Below, one piece after another: positions 20,901 through 32,033 of a DNA stretch of 64,000 nucleotides. A program made the position numbers and the translations under genes. Position 1 is the first letter of the stretch; each line of letters begins with the position of its first letter. The notes beneath the pieces are model-generated. The model saw only the letters and a program-made list of their open reading frames with translations. It was not told the DNA's origin and did no database searches. The DNA comes from Spongilla lacustris. Its lineage: Eukaryota > Porifera > Demospongiae > Spongillida > Spongillidae. The stretch lies in NCBI GenBank assembly GCA_949361645.1, contig OX442416.1, forward strand, positions 624,887 to 688,886, written 5' to 3'.

Positions 20901-21202
20901 CATATGTTTTAACTATCTTTAATGTGGTTCTCCCTCCAGGAACACCCACTATGCAGGAGCTGTTATGCTTCTCCGATCAGAAGGTGAATATTGTTGAACA
21001 AATTGGAGCAAACTATTCTTGTTTTGGTATATTTCTACTGGAGGATAATACTGGAGCTATTATGAAAGCATTAGAGAAGGAGCACAAAGTGAATGCTCAA
21101 GAGATCAATATGGACATATTCCGAAGATGGCTTCAGGGAAAGGGCATGAAGCCAGTGGCTTGGTCTACTCTGGTGACTGTTTTGCAACAGATTAAATTAT
21201 GA
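17920..21202 (+). CDS. Locus A death-domain gene or 3' part of the Roc-COR gene
   Basis: Likely exons: 17920 to about 17991, an exon ending at 20038, 20140-20211 and 20940-21202. The last encodes a complete death-domain-like fold of about 87 residues ending in TGA. Phases at the last two junctions agree: TSWG-CASVAPS and SQLEG-TPTMQELL. Death domains mediate protein-protein contacts in immune and cell-death signalling. Because a plausible start codon lies at 17920 and a stop at 17380, this may be a separate gene; an ankyrin-Roc-COR-death fusion is the alternative. Transcript evidence would decide. Confidence 0.6.
18526..18735. repeat. Imperfect direct repeat of about 100 bp
   Basis: Two copies share CACCAATAGAT-like sequence, then TACCTACCGACTGCCCCT and GTCCGAGTACC/GCCCGAGTGCC, at about 18526-18625 and 18635-18735. 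They lie inside the A-specific insertion. Confidence 0.75.
18846..19110 (+). pseudogene. Fragment of a charged-repeat protein (Y-x-A-N-x-E-x-x-x-A-S-K type)
   Basis: Translates as ERREEYLQNQDDELESSRFR, then DMYRANLESNRASKRWQQEK, a stop, and NSDEKQASKRQSLVREFG. The same style (YKADFESKKDSTKADYDQNR, YQANPKEKK) appears on the minus strand at 38383-38613. These look like pieces of a dispersed family of proteins built from short charged repeats, probably carried by mobile elements. Function unknown. Confidence 0.45.
19510..19593. repeat. Inverted repeat present as full palindrome only in A
   Basis: ACTGTGTGACAGAATGTGGT and the following ATACAGTGT are repeated inverted at 19565-19593 around a short spacer. 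In B (near 61225) only the left arm exists. The right arm is therefore a recent inverted duplication in A or a deletion in B. Confidence 0.85.
19880..20038 (+). CDS. Locus A linker exon before the death domain
   Basis: Open in frame with a clear donor (TCATGGG|GTAAGT at 20038). Encodes YKLPKHGKGYNIQKG and FNEVTTSWG. The acceptor is uncertain; candidates lie near 19890 and 19990. The paralogous B segment ends at 61719 and differs at very few residues. Confidence 0.5.
20140..20211 (+). CDS. Locus A short proline/serine linker exon
   Basis: 72 bases, acceptor TCTCCTTCAG, donor GAAG|GTCAGT. Encodes CASVAPSPPSLSQLVAQGVS and QLEG. B counterpart is 61821-61892 with the same length and phases. Confidence 0.75.
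20940..21202 (+). CDS. Locus A death-domain exon
   Basis: 263 bases, acceptor TCTCCCTCCAG, ends in TGA at 21200-21202. The translation shows the six-helix death-domain pattern: TMQELLCFSDQKVNI, GIFLLEDNTGAIMKALEKEH, INMDIFRRWLQGKG, PVAWSTLVTVLQQIKL. The WLQGKG and W-x-TLV positions are the usual conserved core. It differs from the B exon at 25 of 87 residues by my count. Confidence 0.85.
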
Positions 21203-23907
21203 AAAATATGAGAGATGTATATAGTTGAGATTACATGTAGGTGTAAAAACTAAAAACGTTTGAGTTAGAAATTTTGAGTCACTAGTGGACTTACCTAGGC
21301 TTTAGGTAGTGTGTGCTACTTAAATATTAGCCATTGTTTTGTACCAGATACTCATAAATGCTGTGCAATAGATTGGTGTGTGTAGTGCGCTTTATATTAT
21401 ATCATGTGGTTCATAGCAATTAATGAGCAATGTGGGCATTATTCGTTTCCTGTGATTTTTGTCATATATTAGTGTGTATAGTTCTCAGTGAAGTAATTAG
21501 TTTTATTATCACCCTCAGTGAGGTACATGTAATTAAATATCATCAACTTAAATGAGGTGATGAAATATCTCTAACATCTATGAGGTTATAACAAGGAAAC
21601 TGTGACCATAAGGAATGTGTCCTATGAGTACCATATACGGTGTTGATTATAATGGCCAATTCAAATTAGACTTGAGGTTTATCTCAACAGTCCTAAGTGG
21701 TGATAGAAAACACTTCTTCGCTTACCTGACTGGATCTTTCTGATGTCAGGCTAAAAAGCAGAAGTATAGTTTTACTTCTATTTCCTTCACCACTTTTCTG
21801 GTAAACAAATGGGCACTACTGAGTTTAGACACAACTCTCCGCATTCAGTGATCATATGCATCTTTACGTAATATATGGCTTTCTGTTCAATGATGGGAAA
21901 TATCACTTATATGTGTAGTGATATTTGCCCCATTTATTAAGTGCACGTATATCATGAGCTAGACAATTTGGGTCTCTTGCCATCTTATCCTCAGCAATAT
22001 TGTCATTGCCACCTTATACAACATTTCCATGACTAATACTGTCACAACCATGCATCAGAAATCACATAGCTTTGATCGTACTGACTGCCATCACTACTGT
22101 CATGAGCATCGGAATTGTGACCACATCTCTGGCAGCCATTGGAGCTTCAATGTTTTGAGAACACATGTATTTCTGTATGATTTTACATTTAAAACTACTT
22201 ACAGCTGACTGTAGTGAATAAAGAAAGCCAAGGGATAGCTCGTGTGCCATTTGCAAGCTAAATTTGTGAACCATTTCCTTTTATTCAAACCAAATCAGTT
22301 ATATCTTTCAAGATAAGTATCTTAACTTCCTACCTGAGTCTGCAGACAATTGCAAGAACATCCTTCTATACATGTAGTTCTAGAAGAAGTGTTTAGGTTT
22401 TTCATGTTATTATCCAATGTACAAAGTAAACAACTACACCAAATTTGTTGTGAATTTGTCTGAGTGAGAGTTGCTGCACTGCCTATTCTTTTGGTGTGAA
22501 GACAAATGTATGAATTGCTTTTAAAGCATAACTATATGTGAATCATACAGTCATACAGTATAAAACCACAGGTCCACAGATGCATCATAACTTCCAACCA
22601 TAACTCAAGCTCTCAGTCTTACTGGAATATTACGTTTCAATGGCCACATGCATCCTAAATCAAAAGTCTGATAAATTGGAACAGTACTTGTCCTCTTACC
22701 AAAATCCAAACGAGAGAATCTTCATTGCTAGCATACAGTGAATCAACACAATACATTTCTAGTGAGTGAATGTGGATAAATGACCTTAGAACCAGGACTG
22801 CTAAGCTGTATAAAGTAATGCCATCACCAATACTTATGTTGTGGTTTATGCACTTCCCTCACCCACTGCATAAAAGAAAAGCACATGCACTAGGTAGTTA
22901 AAATAAATGCATGTGGATATTACACCTCTAAGCCTAGTAATTGGTAGTGCAAGCACCTACACAATTTCCATCTACCTACAGTTTTATAGTACCAAATATA
23001 TACTAGTAGCTACAATGTATCTGACACTGACTGATACAATTGGCATTCTTTGAAACTGATCTCTCCTCCTCCGCCTCCTCATTCTTTGCCTCCTCATTCT
23101 CCTCCTAGTCCTCCTCCTCTCCTACTCTAGCAATGTTGGTATGAAACTGTATTAATGAGACTGCTTATTATTAATTGGGTATTTTGAATAGCTGAGGTAT
23201 TATACTATAATAGTATATATCCATGCATTGAGTTTCTAATCCATCCAATAAACATATTTAGCTGTTCAACAGGTGGACAATGTTCCATATTGAAAAATAC
23301 AGACTCGTGCATGTAGCTGTGAAATGCTAACTGCTACTTGTGCTTGTCAGTGTCACAATGGACATGATCTTGCATGTGGCCACACTTAGCACCAGTGTGA
23401 TATAATATAAGGTAGCTGTGACTCAGATAATACTGGTGGAAGTTATAGGCCGTATAGCTTTTACCTCATCAATATAGTCGTCATGCATTTGATGCTTTGG
23501 GGAATGAATTAGCAGTAAATGTATATTATAGGGTACATATATATGTGAGTGCAAAATAACTTTTAATTGCATATACTTGGAAAGTTTATACGAGGACATC
23601 AAAGACAGATCATATAGTAAGTCCAAGTTGTGCTATCTCCTCCACCCACTCCCTGTTGCCATGGTGACTGCAGCATACTTTTCTCTCTGACCAGTGTGCT
23701 GCCTCCACCCCATTTCTTTGTAAGGGATACTTGGTGACCTTTCACTTTCATCTCTTCCATGTGCCCTCCAATTTGCACTATCACTTCCATGGGAGCCATG
23801 GTATAGTTTTTCACCTTCCCAATCTGTGTCCACATCGCAATTTTCATCCTCATCATCTTTCACTCTCCAGTTGGGATTGTCACTCTTCAAGGCATCACGG
23901 TTAGCCT
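21203..23907. other. 3' flank of locus A and intergenic region, no gene recognised
   Basis: The first part (to about 22110) aligns with 62835-63473 of locus B in places, confirming that the duplication extends past the death-domain exon. Short open frames on both strands lack family resemblance. A CCT-rich tract lies at 23060-23125. The stretch 23630-23907 continues the minus-strand RING gene with a charged reading frame (MARKEKRWVKANRDALKSDN) that is out of frame with it. Confidence 0.5.
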
Positions 23908-24266
23908 TCACCCACCTCTTCTCCTTTCTTGCCATCTTCTCCTCCACCTCTTGTCCCTCTTCACTTGGATCAGCCTCACCCTCTCCAGTTCTTCCAGCCT
24001 CTTCATTTCTTCAGGCGCCTTGAGCCTTCTATACAGCTCCGTCAAATTGTTGATGACGAATGCAGGTGGGAGACTGTCCTCATTCATGTAGCAAGGAATA
24101 TCCTCTCTGCACTGTGGACACATTATGTGCTCTTCTGAGCTTTGGTAGAGCCTTTCCAAACACTTCTTACAGTAGGTGTGGTGGCAGGGGAGGATCTTTG
24201 GCTCATTGTAAACCTCGTAGCACACTGAACAAGTCACTAGACTTTTGAAAATCTCTTCAAATGACC
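23908..24266 (-). CDS. RING-finger protein exon (probable E3 ubiquitin ligase)
   Basis: The exon starts at 24266 after an acceptor CTATTTTTGACAG (minus strand). It encodes a C3HC4 RING: CSVCYEVYNEPKILPCHHTY followed by CKKC and CPQC, which binds two zinc ions and recruits E2 enzymes. Position near the N-terminus and the hydrophobic stretch after it (PPAFVINNLTELYRRL) resemble TRIM-type proteins. The tail is strongly basic (KRDKRWRRRWQERRRGG) and stops at 23908; a second charged frame continues downstream to 23633, so a frameshift or splice may join them. Upstream exons to the right were not found. Confidence 0.8.
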
Positions 24267-24975
24267 TGTCAAAAATAGATAATACACACAACAATATTGA
24301 TAATACATCAGTTCAATCACTGACTCACTGTCAGATAAGCTCGTGCATAATTACTCGTACATTAATATATTGGTATGAAGTGCGAAGTGTTGGCCCGCAC
24401 ATTCAATCGTGCGTATACATGCATGTATATATACATTTATACATGTATTAGCTAGGCCCCATTACATGTATATGTGATTGCGTAATTATAAGGTAGAAAT
24501 GTGGCTTAATTTGCATGTACACTGCTAATACCATATATGTATGTCTTTCGTCGTTTCGAGCCCTCCATTGCATGCTCACGATCCTATCAGTTTATATATA
24601 AACATTCCTGCATATATATGTATATACCCGGAGCTCGGCGGCAAGGCAAAGTGGGCTAACGAGCTCAGTACGAACTGAGCATGTATTGATGTAATTCAAT
24701 CAGCTGACATGATTGCCACTATGGATAATATTATGGTTTTACGTGTTCATATTAAAATACCACCAGGTTGATCAGTTATATTGAAATCGCAAATTAATTA
24801 AAGGTTCTAGCTAGCTATAGCTTGAAGCTTACTTTCTAAACGGTTTACCATCTGACCTGTAACGTGTTATATGATCTCTGGGCTGAGGCAGGGCCCATCC
24901 CCCGCAAGGAAAAGTTTTCACTTATAATAATAGTGCATAGTTTTCCAGTGGAGTTTTTACGCAAAAGGCGGTGGC
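24267..24975. other. Upstream of the RING exon, nothing firm
   Basis: Holds an ACATGTAT-rich stretch (24415-24470) but no recognisable exon. A first exon or promoter of the RING gene should lie here or beyond the hAT element. Confidence 0.3.
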
Positions 24976-25790
24976 CAGTGTTGCCGCGATATATCGCGAT
25001 TAACGATATATCGCGATTAAAATGTTATATCGCGATTAACGATTTATCGCGATTAATGATGCTATCAATCGCGATTAAAGTATGCGGACGTTAACGGAAA
25101 AGTATACGGAAAATATAGGGCATGGTTTGTTTCTTAATAGAACTAGTTCGAATCATATCACATGTATATATTCACTCTATTGTCATCTTGAGCGTATATG
25201 GCTATATGCTACAGAAATTTAGAGTTTTTCTTAAGAAAAATGCATTTACTGAGCCGATTTGGCAAAAGTCTCCATCTTTTTAAATATATTTTTACTGATA
25301 AAAAATCTTGCTAGTGCTACAGGTACTGCTGGTGCCTTCGTTCTGACAGCTGCTGCATTGAACATACTATGAACAAGTTGATGTTTAAAGGGCTTACTCT
25401 TTGCCTTCTTAAGACAACTTTATTCCATGGGCAGACTACAAGTGATACCTCATGTTGGTAGTGTTGTTGTCATGTCTTGATACCCATTTGTAGCACTTCA
25501 AGCACACAACCCAGGATGAATTTAGAGCCTTCTTATGTATCCCAAAATATTGCCATGCTGAACTTCTATGCGCAGTACGATCCACATTAACCACATCCTC
25601 TTTTTGTGGCACGTACATAGGTTTAGCTTCTTTCTTTGACATCGCCATCGCTCTGATCATACTTATGTAAGGTTTATTAATGTTTATTAATGATTATTAT
25701 ATCGCCGATTAAATATCGCGATTAAATGCGTATATCGCGATTATCGCGATTAAAACGATTATGGGCAAGTACTTAATCGCGGCAACACTG
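24976..25790 (-). mobile_element. Short hAT element with 8-bp target duplication
   Basis: Ends CAGTGTTGCCGCGATATATC and, inverted, ATCGCGGCAACACTG. The flanks are identical 8-mers, GCGGTGGC at 24968-24975 and 25791-25798, the hallmark of hAT insertions. Inside the ends are many ATATCGCGATTA units (about 24987-25075 and 25698-25755). Only a BED zinc finger remains of the transposase, so this 815-base copy is a non-autonomous deletion derivative. Confidence 0.95.
25436..25660 (-). pseudogene. BED zinc-finger remnant of a hAT transposase
   Basis: Encodes SSAWQYFGIHKKALNSSWVV, then CLKCYKWVSRHDNNTTNMRYHL. The aromatic residues, C-x2-C and the later histidine follow the BED finger used by hAT transposases for DNA binding at the ends. 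The catalytic and dimerisation domains are absent. Confidence 0.85.
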
Positions 25791-25798
25791 GCGGTGGC

Positions 25799-26502
25799 TT
25801 CTCCATGCGATGGGGAGATCAGTAACAACTCACATATTACAGCATTCCTATATCTGGCGGGCGGGGTGGATGACCCAGCCGCCACTGTACTTTGGTCGCT
25901 GTAATTTTATACAATCCCTTAAGATTCCAAAGCCACTGAATATTATGGTGCAGACACCTACACATGCATTTTCTTCTCCTATTGTGACTTTGTCCCTTCT
26001 CGCAAGGAATAATTTCAATTCTACAATGTAGTATCATGTATTGAATCATAATAGTATTTCACACATTAATAAAAATAAAATTAAATAAACCTCAGGCGAG
26101 GTGAACTGGCTTATACTTCACGTTGTTTGTAACTTCTTCCGCCATTCAATTCAGTTCGACTTTTGTATGGAGCTGACTGAAATATGGCGAGGCGCCTCTT
26201 TTATTTATGTCCAGCCGGCAGCGAGAAGTCCCTTAGAATTTCCCTTAGAATTTCCCTTAGAATTTCCCTTTACAATTGCAACTGTCTCGTACCCAGACTC
26301 AAATGTCCATTTTGGTCTGGATCAGCCATGACTAAGTAACACGTATTCCCCCTTGAGAATCAACCCCTTCAGAATCAAAGTTCATGGAGGTTCATTGATT
26401 TTTTTTTTTTTTTTGCACAATGTGTTCACTGTTGGGTGGCTAACGATGATATGAAGGTTGGCATCACGTGCCTTACATTGCCATGGTTACATAAGGCGTG
26501 CG
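25799..26502. other. Region upstream of CFAP206, nothing recognised
   Basis: Contains three and a half 12-base units (CCCTTAGAATTT) at about 26231-26272 and an oligo-T run at 26399-26414. The CFAP206 promoter should be here; no specific motif stands out. Confidence 0.4.
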
Positions 26503-27540
26503 ATGGCTGCTAACAGAAAAGCCGAGAGTGTGATCCGAAACATTATTAAGGAAATATGTCAGGAGTGTAGCACAAAGGGGCAAAGCATTTTTGAAACGTT
26601 AGCAGCGTTCATGGTACGTACTGCGTGCCGTGATCTCTGGTTGTGCTAACGCAAGCAATCTCTCCTCGATCCTCCGGCCTCCCAAGGTGAAGGCAGCGGT
26701 CTTACATCCAGATAACGATTTCGACGTGGAGAGGACTCTAACTAAAGACGATGTGCAGAAACTCATCAAAGTAAGTCTAGTACACGTACATATGTTGTTT
26801 TTTTTTTTTAATTGAATGATCTATGGATGCCCGTGGACGTGTAGGGGATGTATGGAGAGAGGGAGAGGTAGTCTTGTACCCAGACCCAAATATACTTTAG
26901 TAGTACATCTAACATGTACAGTGTGTATGTATGACAAATAACTTCGAGCAATTCAGTTATCAACCTGGGATCGTCGACCGTACAAAACTAAGGGAGGTCC
27001 GCCAAGTGAACTGTGAATTTTGTTAAAATAGCCTATCTACCTGGGATCAACCTGGGATCGTCGAACAAAACCCAATACTATATTTTTTCCTGTGCAAAAA
27101 GTTGTTTTTAGAATGTTCAATAATTTAGTGTTGTCATAGCAACTTATCACTACTCTGCGTAGTATTATTATATACTGCTTATGTACATTTAGATCTGGGT
27201 ATGAGATGGGGGAGGTACTTAGGACTCTTGATGTCTCTTTCCTTCAGACCTGTGTATCCCAGCTGATGGACCTTAGCTCCCCTTCACTGGACACCATTTA
27301 GATGCAGGTATACTTTGGGATGAACTACTCCATTCGAAGTAAGCTTGAATCCCACCCACTCCTCTCCCACTACTCCTCCTCCACATACCTCCCCACACCG
27401 CTTCTCCCACTACCCACCTCCAATACTGCCCCCCATTACCCCTCCTCCCCATACCTACCCCACAACCCCTCCCTAACAACCTTAAGCAATGAGGTCCCAA
27501 GCTTTGGGACAGTGTAGTATTGAATTTGGGCTGTCAACAT

Positions 27541-27798
27541 GTGCATCTACATATACATACTAACTTACATCCACACATACATGCACACACCACACACTCA
27601 CATATGTACATGCACATATCACGCACTCACATATATGCACACACACACACCACACTACACACACCACACACACACATGCACACAACACACATACACACAA
27701 CACACATGCACACTCAAATACCATGTACACATACACACACACTCACATACATGCACATACATACACACACCACACACACACACATGCACACTGTGTAG
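27541..27798. repeat. CA-rich microsatellite in a CFAP206 intron
   Basis: Imperfect CACACA/CACATA repeats reach right up to the acceptor TGTGTAG of the exon at 27799, so the polypyrimidine tract is replaced by repeat. Confidence 0.9.
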
Positions 27799-28054
27799 CT
27801 GAGTTCCTTCAAGAGCACCACCATGTCCTTGAGACCAGACTCCTTCCCATCATGAGGGAGATATCAGACACCAGGGCCAGGAATAGGGAGGAGCTGGACA
27901 GTGAGCCCGCTTTGTGCCATGCCCCCAAGGCTTTACATGGTGTATGTCTGTTTTTATAACAGGTCTGTATCGGAAGATAGTGTCCTATGTGCTGCTGAGG
28001 TCTGGCCTTGGCTCACCCACAGACATAGCTGTGGTCAGAGAGGCAACTGGTAAT

Positions 28055-28624
28055 GGCCCCCTCTGTACCTCCCTGACCTCTCCAGGCCCCCTCTGTACCT
28101 CCCTGACCTCTCCAGGCCCCCTCTGTACCTCCCTGACCTCTCCAAGCCCCCTCTGTACCTCCCTGACCTCTCCAGGCTCCCTCTGTACCTCCCTGACCTC
28201 TCCAGGCCCCTTCTGTACCTCCCTGACCACTCCAGGCCCCCTCTGTACCTCCCTGACCACTCCAGGCCCCCTCTGTACCTCTCTGACCTCTCCAGGCCCC
28301 CTCTGTACCTCCCTGACCTCTCCAGGCCCCCTCTGTACCTCCCTGACCTCTCCAGGCCCCCTCTGTACCTCCCTGACCTCTCCAGGCCCCCTCTGTACCT
28401 CCCTGACCTCTCCAGGTCCCCTCTGTACCTCCCTGACCTCTCCAGGTCCCCTGTGTACCTCCCTGACCTCTCCAGGCCCCCTCTGTACCTCCCTGACCTC
28501 TCCAGGCCCCCTCTGTACCTCCCTGACCTCTCCAGGCTCCCTCTGTACCTCCCTGACCTCTCCAGGCCCCCTCTGTACCTCCCTGACCTCTCCAGGCCCC
28601 CTCTGTACCTCCCTGACTGCTCTA
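28055..28624. repeat. 30-bp minisatellite filling a CFAP206 intron
   Basis: About nineteen copies of CCCCCTCTGTACCTCCCTGA plus CCTCTCCAGG, with point variants. Each unit ends in CTCTCCAGG, a good splice-acceptor sequence, so the intron carries about nineteen potential acceptors. It is open in several frames (for example SPGPLCTSLT), which is a consequence of the 30-base period and not evidence of coding. Confidence 0.95.
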
Positions 28625-29400
28625 AGCCCCTCCCACCTCAAACCCCTCCCCTTGCCTTCCTTATCTTGTGCAGCTGCCCTGCAGAGTGTGTTCCCTCAGA
28701 TGGAGCTGGGGACCTTCATGGCTCTTGACAAGAGGGAGAAGGAGACTCAGTTGAAGGAACTTACCTCCATCGTAACTGGGATCAGGCTGTTCAACAGAGA
28801 CTGTGGGAAGGGAGGCCAGGGGATTGATGACTGTGAGTGCAGAGGGAGGGACTGGGGACTAGATTTTGGGTGGACTGGGGACTATTGGCATATCAACATG
28901 TATTTCTGAGAGTCTATGCACATGCACAGTGTTACTGCATCCTTCCGTACTATCCCTCTATTTAGTGCCCTCCATTCTTCGGGATGTAATACATGTCACC
29001 ACCCAGGCTGCAGAAGGAGAATTGGCCAAGTCTCTCCAACTCTCCTACGAGAGCACAGGTGAGGTGCCCCTCCCCCTCCATGTTTTGTTGGTAGCGACTG
29101 GTCCACCCCAATAGCTGCCCTCCTCCATGCCATTGAGACACCTCTCCACCCCTATTCTCACATGGTGGGCACTATCAAGAAATGCCTTGTTAACTCCAGG
29201 CAGCATGAGAGCATCATCCAAGTGCTAATGATACTGTGATCACTGTACACACCTTCTAATGTGGTGGTGGTAACTATTCATCTAGGTGGTCATTATACAC
29301 CCTGCTGGTATACTTCCTGTTGTAGAAAGATTCAGTTTTGAGCATGGATCAACATGAGTGCTCAAATTGCATCCACATGGGGAAGCCCCTGACCCTACTT

Positions 29401-29424
29401 CGGGGGGGGGGGGGGGGGGGGGGG
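29401..29424. repeat. Poly(G) run
   Basis: A run of more than twenty G. Similar runs occur at about 57769-57801 and 57916-57934. Confidence 0.95.
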
Positions 29425-29561
29425 CTTTCCTCCTTCCCAGGCCATATGCATCTAATTTATCGCTGTGTGGCCTACTAATTGCTCCAGTGTGCCAGATGTG
29501 TTAACTTATGTGTCCCTTTTCTGTTAAGTCTATGCTACTAACCTCCTCCCTCATTTCTTCC

Positions 29562-29624
29562 TCTCCCTCCTCCCTCCCTCCCTCCCTCCCTCCCTCCCTC
29601 CCTCCCTCCCTCCCTCCCTCCCTC
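29562..29624. repeat. (CCCT)n tract
   Basis: Simple tetranucleotide repeat within CFAP206 intron sequence, just upstream of the exon at about 29641. Confidence 0.95.
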
Positions 29625-30499
29625 TTGCCCCTTGAAGAGTTCTGAGTACAGGGTGGACCCAAATAAACACAGGAAGGCAGAGTTTTTGTTTCCTGACAAT
29701 ACAAGAGACTTTGAGAAAATTCCTCTTGAAATGAAGGTACTTACATGTACATGCCCCCCCCCCCCCCCCTTCACTCTTACACTAAAATTTGTGGTTGTTG
29801 AAATGGAGCTGTTACCTTCATGTGTGCCTCTCCGACATGTGTGCCCCTCCCACATGTGTGCCCCTCCCACTAGGGCTACTGCATCTATTGTCTTTCTGCC
29901 CAATCTGGGCTCCTCCTACCAACCACTCCCTCCATTGGTGTGCTCCATTACAAGGGAAGGTACTATGCCTTCTCCAGCAAGATGGCTGCTGATGCCTTTG
30001 CTGAAAACCCTGAAAGGTATGTTCCTATGTGCAGTAACTAGATGCTCACAACACACTCCATCTCCATGACAACCACACCTTGCACGTATTTTGTCTTGGT
30101 GACATCACCACTCATATCTATGACATCATGCCTTCCATCTCCATGACGACCACCCTTCCCCCCTCCAGTCTCCTCCTGATGGCTGTGGAGTGCAGCAAAC
30201 GCTCACCTGAGCTCATCTACCTGCTGGATATGCACACCCACTTCTCTGGGGGCACTCCTGGAAAGGCTGTAAGGACACAGGGACAGCTTTATGTCCATAC
30301 CTGGCCACACCTCCCTCTTAGGGAATGAAAGAAGACCTGATCAAGCCTCCAGTGACCAAGTCTGACATAGGCACCCAGACAGACACACATCTGATGGAGT
30401 CCAACCTGGTCAAGTCCTATGAGTGAAATGAATGGGAGCTGAGAAGGAAGGCCATCAAGCTGGTGGGCCTGTGCTCCCAGCACACCAGCTGGCTTATGT

Positions 30500-30760
30500 G
30501 CACACTGCATGCACACATGTACACACACACATACATTTACATACACATATCAATACATCTACACACATACACACACATGCATGCACAAGTATCCACACAC
30601 ATGTATAATACACACATGCACACACACATGCATGCATACATGAATATGCATATGCTCATACATACAGATCTACACACATGTATGTACACATACATGTATA
30701 CACATCTACACACATATCCACATATACACACATATCCACACATACACACACACACACCCA
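30500..30760. repeat. CACACATA-rich microsatellite
   Basis: Imperfect CA/CATA repeats in the CFAP206 intron before the exon at 30769. Confidence 0.9.
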
Positions 30761-31058
30761 TACAACAGGCTAACCTTCGGCAAAGGGTTACACACTCTAT
30801 GCAGACTGACCTCAGCCACTATACCAGGGAGAACACCACTCAGGTGTACCTGCCAAAGTAAAGGACACACACACCCAGTGTACCAGTTTGAGCTGTGACT
30901 TCTGTATTACCCTATATCCTAAACATGTCATGTGACCATTCCCCTATATCCTACACATGTCATGTGACCATTACCCTCATCCATACATGTGTCATGTGAC
31001 CAGTTCCTGCCTCCTTGTCACTTTCCTTCTTTTCTTCTTACAGTGGTACCTTCATTAC

Positions 31059-31567
31059 TTCACCACATGCTCCTCCCACTCCTCCCCCTCCTCCTCCCAC
31101 TCCCCCTCCCCCTCCTCCTCCCACTCCCCCTCCCCCTCCTCCTCCCACTCCCCCTCCCCCTCCTCCTCCCACTCCCCCTCCCCCTCCTCCTCCCACTCCT
31201 CCTCCCCCTCCTCCTCCCACTCCTCCTCCCCCTCCTCCTCCCACTCCTCCTCCCCCTCCTCCTCCCACTCCTCCTCCCCTCCTCCTCCTCCCCTCCTCCT
31301 CCTCCCCTCCTCCTCCTCCCCTCCTCCTCCTCCCCTCCTCCTCCTCCCCTCCTCCTCCTCCCCTCCTCCTCCTCCCCTCCTCCTCCTCCCCTCCTCCTCC
31401 TCCCCTCCTCCTCCTCCCCTCCTCCTCCTCCCCTCCTCCTCCTCCCCTCCTCCTCCTCCCCTCCTCCTCCTCCCCTCCTCCTCCTCCTCCCCTCCTCCTC
31501 CTCCCCTCCTCCCCCTCTTCTTCCTCCCCCTCCTCCTCCTCCTCTCCTCCCCCTCCTCCTCCTCCCC
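31059..31567. repeat. Long polypyrimidine tract in a CFAP206 intron
   Basis: About 500 bases of almost pure C/T on the plus strand, first as CTCCTCCCACTCCCCCTCCC-type units and then as TCCTCCTCCTCCCC units. All long open frames here are low-complexity artefacts. Such mirror-symmetric purine/pyrimidine tracts can form triplex DNA (known property, not shown here). Confidence 0.95.
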
Positions 31568-31718
31568 ATAACCTGTGCATATGCTTACATGCTTCCCTCC
31601 ATCTTGTAGGGACTCGGACACCCAGACAAAGAGGCAGCAGGGGTCAAGTGTGCCCAATCCCTCCACATATGTGGCTGGGCTGAGGGGCCCAGCTCTCCAT
31701 GCTCTGAAGGTGGACCTC

Positions 31719-31833
31719 ACCCTGCCCATCCACACCCATAACAACATCAGAAGCTAACCCTGCCCATCCACACCCATAACAACATCAGAAGCTAACCCTG
31801 CCCATCCACACCCATAACAACATCAGAAGCTAA
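31719..31833. repeat. Three 38-bp units copying the CFAP206 stop codon
   Basis: ACCCTGCCCATCCACACCCA plus TAACAACATCAGAAGCTA repeats three times and runs into the gap. The first copy holds the last codons and TAA (31755-31757) of CFAP206; the others are downstream and non-coding. Confidence 0.95.
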
Positions 31834-32033
31834 NNNNNNNNNNNNNNNNNNNNNNNNNNNNNNNNNNNNNNNNNNNNNNNNNNNNNNNNNNNNNNNNNNN
31901 NNNNNNNNNNNNNNNNNNNNNNNNNNNNNNNNNNNNNNNNNNNNNNNNNNNNNNNNNNNNNNNNNNNNNNNNNNNNNNNNNNNNNNNNNNNNNNNNNNNN
32001 NNNNNNNNNNNNNNNNNNNNNNNNNNNNNNNNN
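31834..32033. other. Assembly gap (200 N)
   Basis: Exactly 200 N. The right edge is a (CCCT)n tract and the left edge a 38-base tandem repeat, so the true gap length is unknown and 5' exons of locus B may be missing. Confidence 0.99.

Larger units (their letters stand above)
26503..31757 (+). pseudogene. CFAP206: Cilia- and flagella-associated protein 206, with nonsense codons and lost central exons
   Basis: Exons: 26503-26613, 26687-26770, 27248-27338, 27799-27900, 27963-28049, 28674-28832, 28966-29058, remnant about 29102-29229, about 29641-29736, 29874-30016, 30169-30268, 30322-30462, 30769-30857, 31610-31757. CFAP206 is a conserved axonemal protein needed for radial spoke and microtubule-related functions in motile cilia. 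Recognised by AESVIRNIIKEICQEC, YVLLRSGLGSPTDI, GTFMALDKREKETQLKELTS, IRLFNRDCGKGGQGIDD and VTHSMQTDLSH. Exon phases fit throughout. Lesions: TAG at 27299-27301 (family lysine), TGA at 30424-30426 (family tryptophan in SYE-NEWELRRKA), a broken exon near 29100-29240, and roughly 130 residues missing before 29641. Either a pseudogene or a damaged assembly; several introns consist of minisatellite. Confidence 0.9.

Noticed and set aside
20810..20939. Start of the death-domain frame at 20810 (MWWVLDSNCSLIGG...)
   Set aside because: Lies upstream of a strong acceptor (TCTCCCTCCAG); it is intron read-through in both paralogues.
28055..28624. Regular 30-base repeats considered as CRISPR-like or coding
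   Set aside because: There are no spacers; units are contiguous and lie in a CFAP206 intron of an animal genome.
31038..31747. Long open frames of P, S, L, G, E and R residues on both strands
   Set aside because: They follow from a C/T-only tract; all frames are open and no start, splice or complexity supports a gene.
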